Origin: Halapricum desulfuricans
GTDB lineage: Archaea > Halobacteriota > Halobacteria > Halobacteriales > Haloarculaceae
NCBI RefSeq assembly: GCF_017094465.1
Contig: NZ_CP064791.1
Location: forward strand, 186,001 to 250,000
Length of the DNA stretch: 64,000 bases
Reading direction: 5' to 3'
Shown here: positions 62,256 through 64,000 of the stretch, piece by piece
How positions within the stretch are numbered: the stretch's first letter is position 1
Layout of the letters: each line of letters starts with the position of its first letter
Position numbers and translations under genes: made by a program
The notes under the pieces: generated by a model
The model's input: only the letters and a program-made list of their open reading frames with translations
Told to the model about the DNA's origin: nothing
Databases searched by the model: none

Positions 62256-63491
62256 ATGAGTGACAAATCCAACTACGACGACATCGAGGACCGGGCCGAG
62301 GAACGACTCTCACACGTCGAGTTCGACACCGAACTCGGCAAGCAGATGGCACGCGATGCCCGCCGCGTCTCGAACGACGAGCTCTCGCGAGCGGCCTTCG
62401 AGGAGAAGTACGTCGACGACGTCCGCCAGGAGTTCGGTGTCGATCTGCGATCGGACAGCCAGGCGGACGCCGAAGCCACGCCGGGCGTCCCGCCGACCGA
62501 GAGCAAGGCCTCCCGACGGGACATGCTCAAGGCGACCGGCGCGCTCGCGACGGGCGCGGTGGCAGCCGGCGCGGGCAGTAGCGTGGCCGGGGAGTTCGTC
62601 TCCGGCAGTACCGGCGGCACGGCGGCCGCCCAGGAGGGCGGGGACGTCCAGATGGGGATGGTCATCGACACCACGACCTGTATCGAGTGTCTCCGATGTG
62701 TCCAGGGCTGTAAAGAGGAGAACAACACGCCCGAGGGGCACTTCTGGCAGGACGTCTTCCGCTTCCAGCGTGAGGACAAAGAGTACGACGCCGCGCCGAA
62801 CACCCTTGAAGGGTCTGACCCGCTGCAGCGTCCCTGTATGCACTGTGACGACGCACCCTGTATCGAGGTGTGTCCGAACAACTCCCGGTTCAAGACCGAG
62901 AACGGTCGGGTCCTCTGTGACTACGACACCTGTCTGGGCTGTGCCTACTGTGAGGTCGCCTGCCCGTATCACGTCAACTCCTTCGTCCACGAGGGGCCGC
63001 CGGACTACCTCGCGAACCCCGAGGAGAACGAGGACTACGAACCGATCCTCGACGACGTCACCGCGGAGTTCGAAGACCAGAAACGCGACGAGGAAGGGCG
63101 CTGGGTCGCCGGAACGCCGCCGGACGGATCCTGTAGCAAGTGTACGTTCTGTGCTCACCGCGAGCTCGACGACGAACAGGACGGCTCGACGACCGCCTGC
63201 GAGGACGTCTGCCCGGTCGACGCGATCCAGTTCGGGGACCTCCACGACCCCGAGAGCGCACCCCGGCAGTACCTCCGGGAGACCGTCGGCGAACTCGACG
63301 ACGCGGAGGCCGGTCCCAAACAGTACATCGAGGAGTACCCCGACGAGACGTTCACCCTCCGTGAGGACGCATCGGATCCGAACATCATCTACGTCGGCGA
63401 CGACCTCTCGGATGTCGAGGTGACGGCCGTCCCCGGACCGACGACGAAGGATGACCGTGGACTCGAGGAGAAAGACCGAACGCTACACTGA
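62256..63491 (+). CDS. Tat-exported four-cluster 4Fe-4S protein (PsrB/DmsB-like)
   Basis: 411 residues from the ATG at 62256. An unusually long N-region (about 83 residues, with charged helices) precedes the Tat signal SRRDMLKATGAL and an Ala-rich hydrophobic stretch. Cluster motifs: CIECLRCVQGC, CMHCDDAPCIEVC, CLGCAYCEVAC and the C-terminal CSKCTFC plus CEDVCPVDA, enough for four clusters. This is the electron-transfer subunit of a molybdopterin-type or related complex. The catalytic subunit would be expected downstream of the window. Confidence 0.93.
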   Translation: MSDKSNYDDIEDRAEERLSHVEFDTELGKQMARDARRVSNDELSRAAFEEKYVDDVRQEFGVDLRSDSQADAEATPGVPPTESKASRRDMLKATGALATGAVAAGAGSSVAGEFVSGSTGGTAAAQEGGDVQMGMVIDTTTCIECLRCVQGCKEENNTPEGHFWQDVFRFQREDKEYDAAPNTLEGSDPLQRPCMHCDDAPCIEVCPNNSRFKTENGRVLCDYDTCLGCAYCEVACPYHVNSFVHEGPPDYLANPEENEDYEPILDDVTAEFEDQKRDEEGRWVAGTPPDGSCSKCTFCAHRELDDEQDGSTTACEDVCPVDAIQFGDLHDPESAPRQYLRETVGELDDAEAGPKQYIEEYPDETFTLREDASDPNIIYVGDDLSDVEVTAVPGPTTKDDRGLEEKDRTLH

Positions 63492-63690
63492 TCGCACCTC
63501 TTCGTGACTGGTGGAACTGTCTACCGGTGCGATCGGCCGGGCCACCAGCAATCACTCTCAGTCTGTCCCACTCCGTCTGCCTGTTCGTGTGATTTCTGAT
63601 CGTCGAGTGGTGGTTGTTCACATAGATACACGGGATAACTGTATGATTAACCACTACATTCCGGCTTGTGGCACTAACTACCGGGCACTG

Positions 63691-63699
63691 CTTATATAT
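63691..63699 (+). promoter_or_regulatory. TATA element of the last gene
   Basis: CTTATATAT lies 27-35 nt before the ATG at 63726, giving a leaderless start. The 200 nt before it hold no gene that I see. Confidence 0.6.
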
Positions 63700-63725
63700 C
63701 CCTGTACGTTTCCAGACTAGTCTTT

Positions 63726-64000
63726 ATGGGGATGGGGCGGCATCGTAACTGTGTAATGACACCTGAGCCGTCAGATTCCGAATCAGACACAGGCGTTTCG
63801 CGACGGAAGTTCGTCGCCGGCGGTGCCGCCGGCTGGGCGTCCGTCGCGCTCGCCGGTTGTAACGCGCTGAGTCCCGGTGACGACACCGACACCGAAGAAC
63901 CGACTGACACCGAGACCGAGACTGGCACGCCCGAGCCCCAGCCGGAGAACTACGTCGTGACCGACGACATTCTCGCCGGATCGGGCGGGTCCGCTCCCGC
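63726..64000 (+). CDS. Tat lipoprotein, partial (3' end beyond window)
   Basis: Only the first 91 codons are visible. Two in-frame ATGs exist, at 63726 (best distance to TATA) and 63756. VSRRKFVAGGAAGWASVALAGC carries the Tat motif and lipobox Cys, then a Thr/Glu/Asp linker and a beginning domain (ENYVVTDDILAGSGGSAP). It shares polarity and location with the NrfD and 4Fe-4S genes and is probably another extracytoplasmic part of the redox cluster. Confidence 0.75.
   Translation, partial: MGMGRHRNCVMTPEPSDSESDTGVSRRKFVAGGAAGWASVALAGCNALSPGDDTDTEEPTDTETETGTPEPQPENYVVTDDILAGSGGSAP

Noticed and set aside
1-64000. CRISPR array
   Set aside because: No regularly spaced direct repeats and no cas genes seen.

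Overview
This window is a haloarchaeal chromosome segment (class Halobacteria). The core is GC-rich and its proteins are very acidic. It encodes archaeal-type proteins: a histone-fold doublet, multi-OB RPA, class I CCA transferase, HMG-CoA reductase, deoxyhypusine synthase, an ATP-dependent DNA ligase and double-domain PilC. Many genes have a TATA element about 25-35 nt upstream of the start codon, as in leaderless haloarchaeal transcription. The genus cannot be fixed from sequence alone. The Psr-like NrfD/4Fe-4S genes at the right end suggest a lineage with anaerobic sulfur-type or related respiration.

Region 1 (1-9.7 kb) is a lower-GC accessory island. A large SF2 helicase with a helix-hairpin-helix tail runs off the left edge on the minus strand. 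Facing away from it is a tight operon: a type III R-like helicase, a 52-residue protein, a DndD-like SMC ATPase and a Dnd-associated protein 4-like protein. This looks like the defence part of a DNA phosphorothioation-linked system; no modification genes (dndA/C/E) lie inside the window. Two further unusual genes follow: a protein with a duplicated domain, and a multidomain protein with helical repeats, HNH-associated repeats and an OB-like domain. The island ends near a tRNA-Ile2/Met and tRNA-Asn pair, with a 24-bp duplicate of the tRNA-Asn 3' end that looks like an attachment-site scar.

Region 2 (10.5-35.5 kb) is core. It holds cca; an operon rpa2-like / lipoprotein / histone / histone deacetylase family; tRNA-Arg; DNA ligase; a pilB-pilC pair; Sir2; sucCD; a response-regulator/PAS/histidine kinase; an ABC exporter whose first permease carries PrsW-like protease motifs; an aldo/keto reductase; and nadE.

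Region 3 (35.5-38.3 kb) is a small accessory insertion beside tRNA-Gly. It has one AT-richer gene (winged helices around a nucleotidyltransferase core), a decayed coding fragment and a highly structured non-coding element resembling transposon ends.

Region 4 (38.3-59.9 kb) is core: trpCBA, deoxyhypusine synthase, an iron-type ABC importer with a DtxR-like operator, hmgA, small membrane genes (one frameshifted), a phosphate permease, Usp and CBS proteins, PH-domain membrane proteins, tRNA-Thr, a complete GTP-to-preQ0 operon (queD-queE-folE-queC), a phosphoesterase, a TrmB-like regulator and a flavin reductase.

Region 5 (60-64 kb) is an exported redox cluster: a lipoprotein with two nearly identical [2Fe-2S] ferredoxin domains, an NrfD/PsrC-like membrane subunit, a Tat-exported 4Fe-4S subunit, and the start of another Tat lipoprotein at the right edge.
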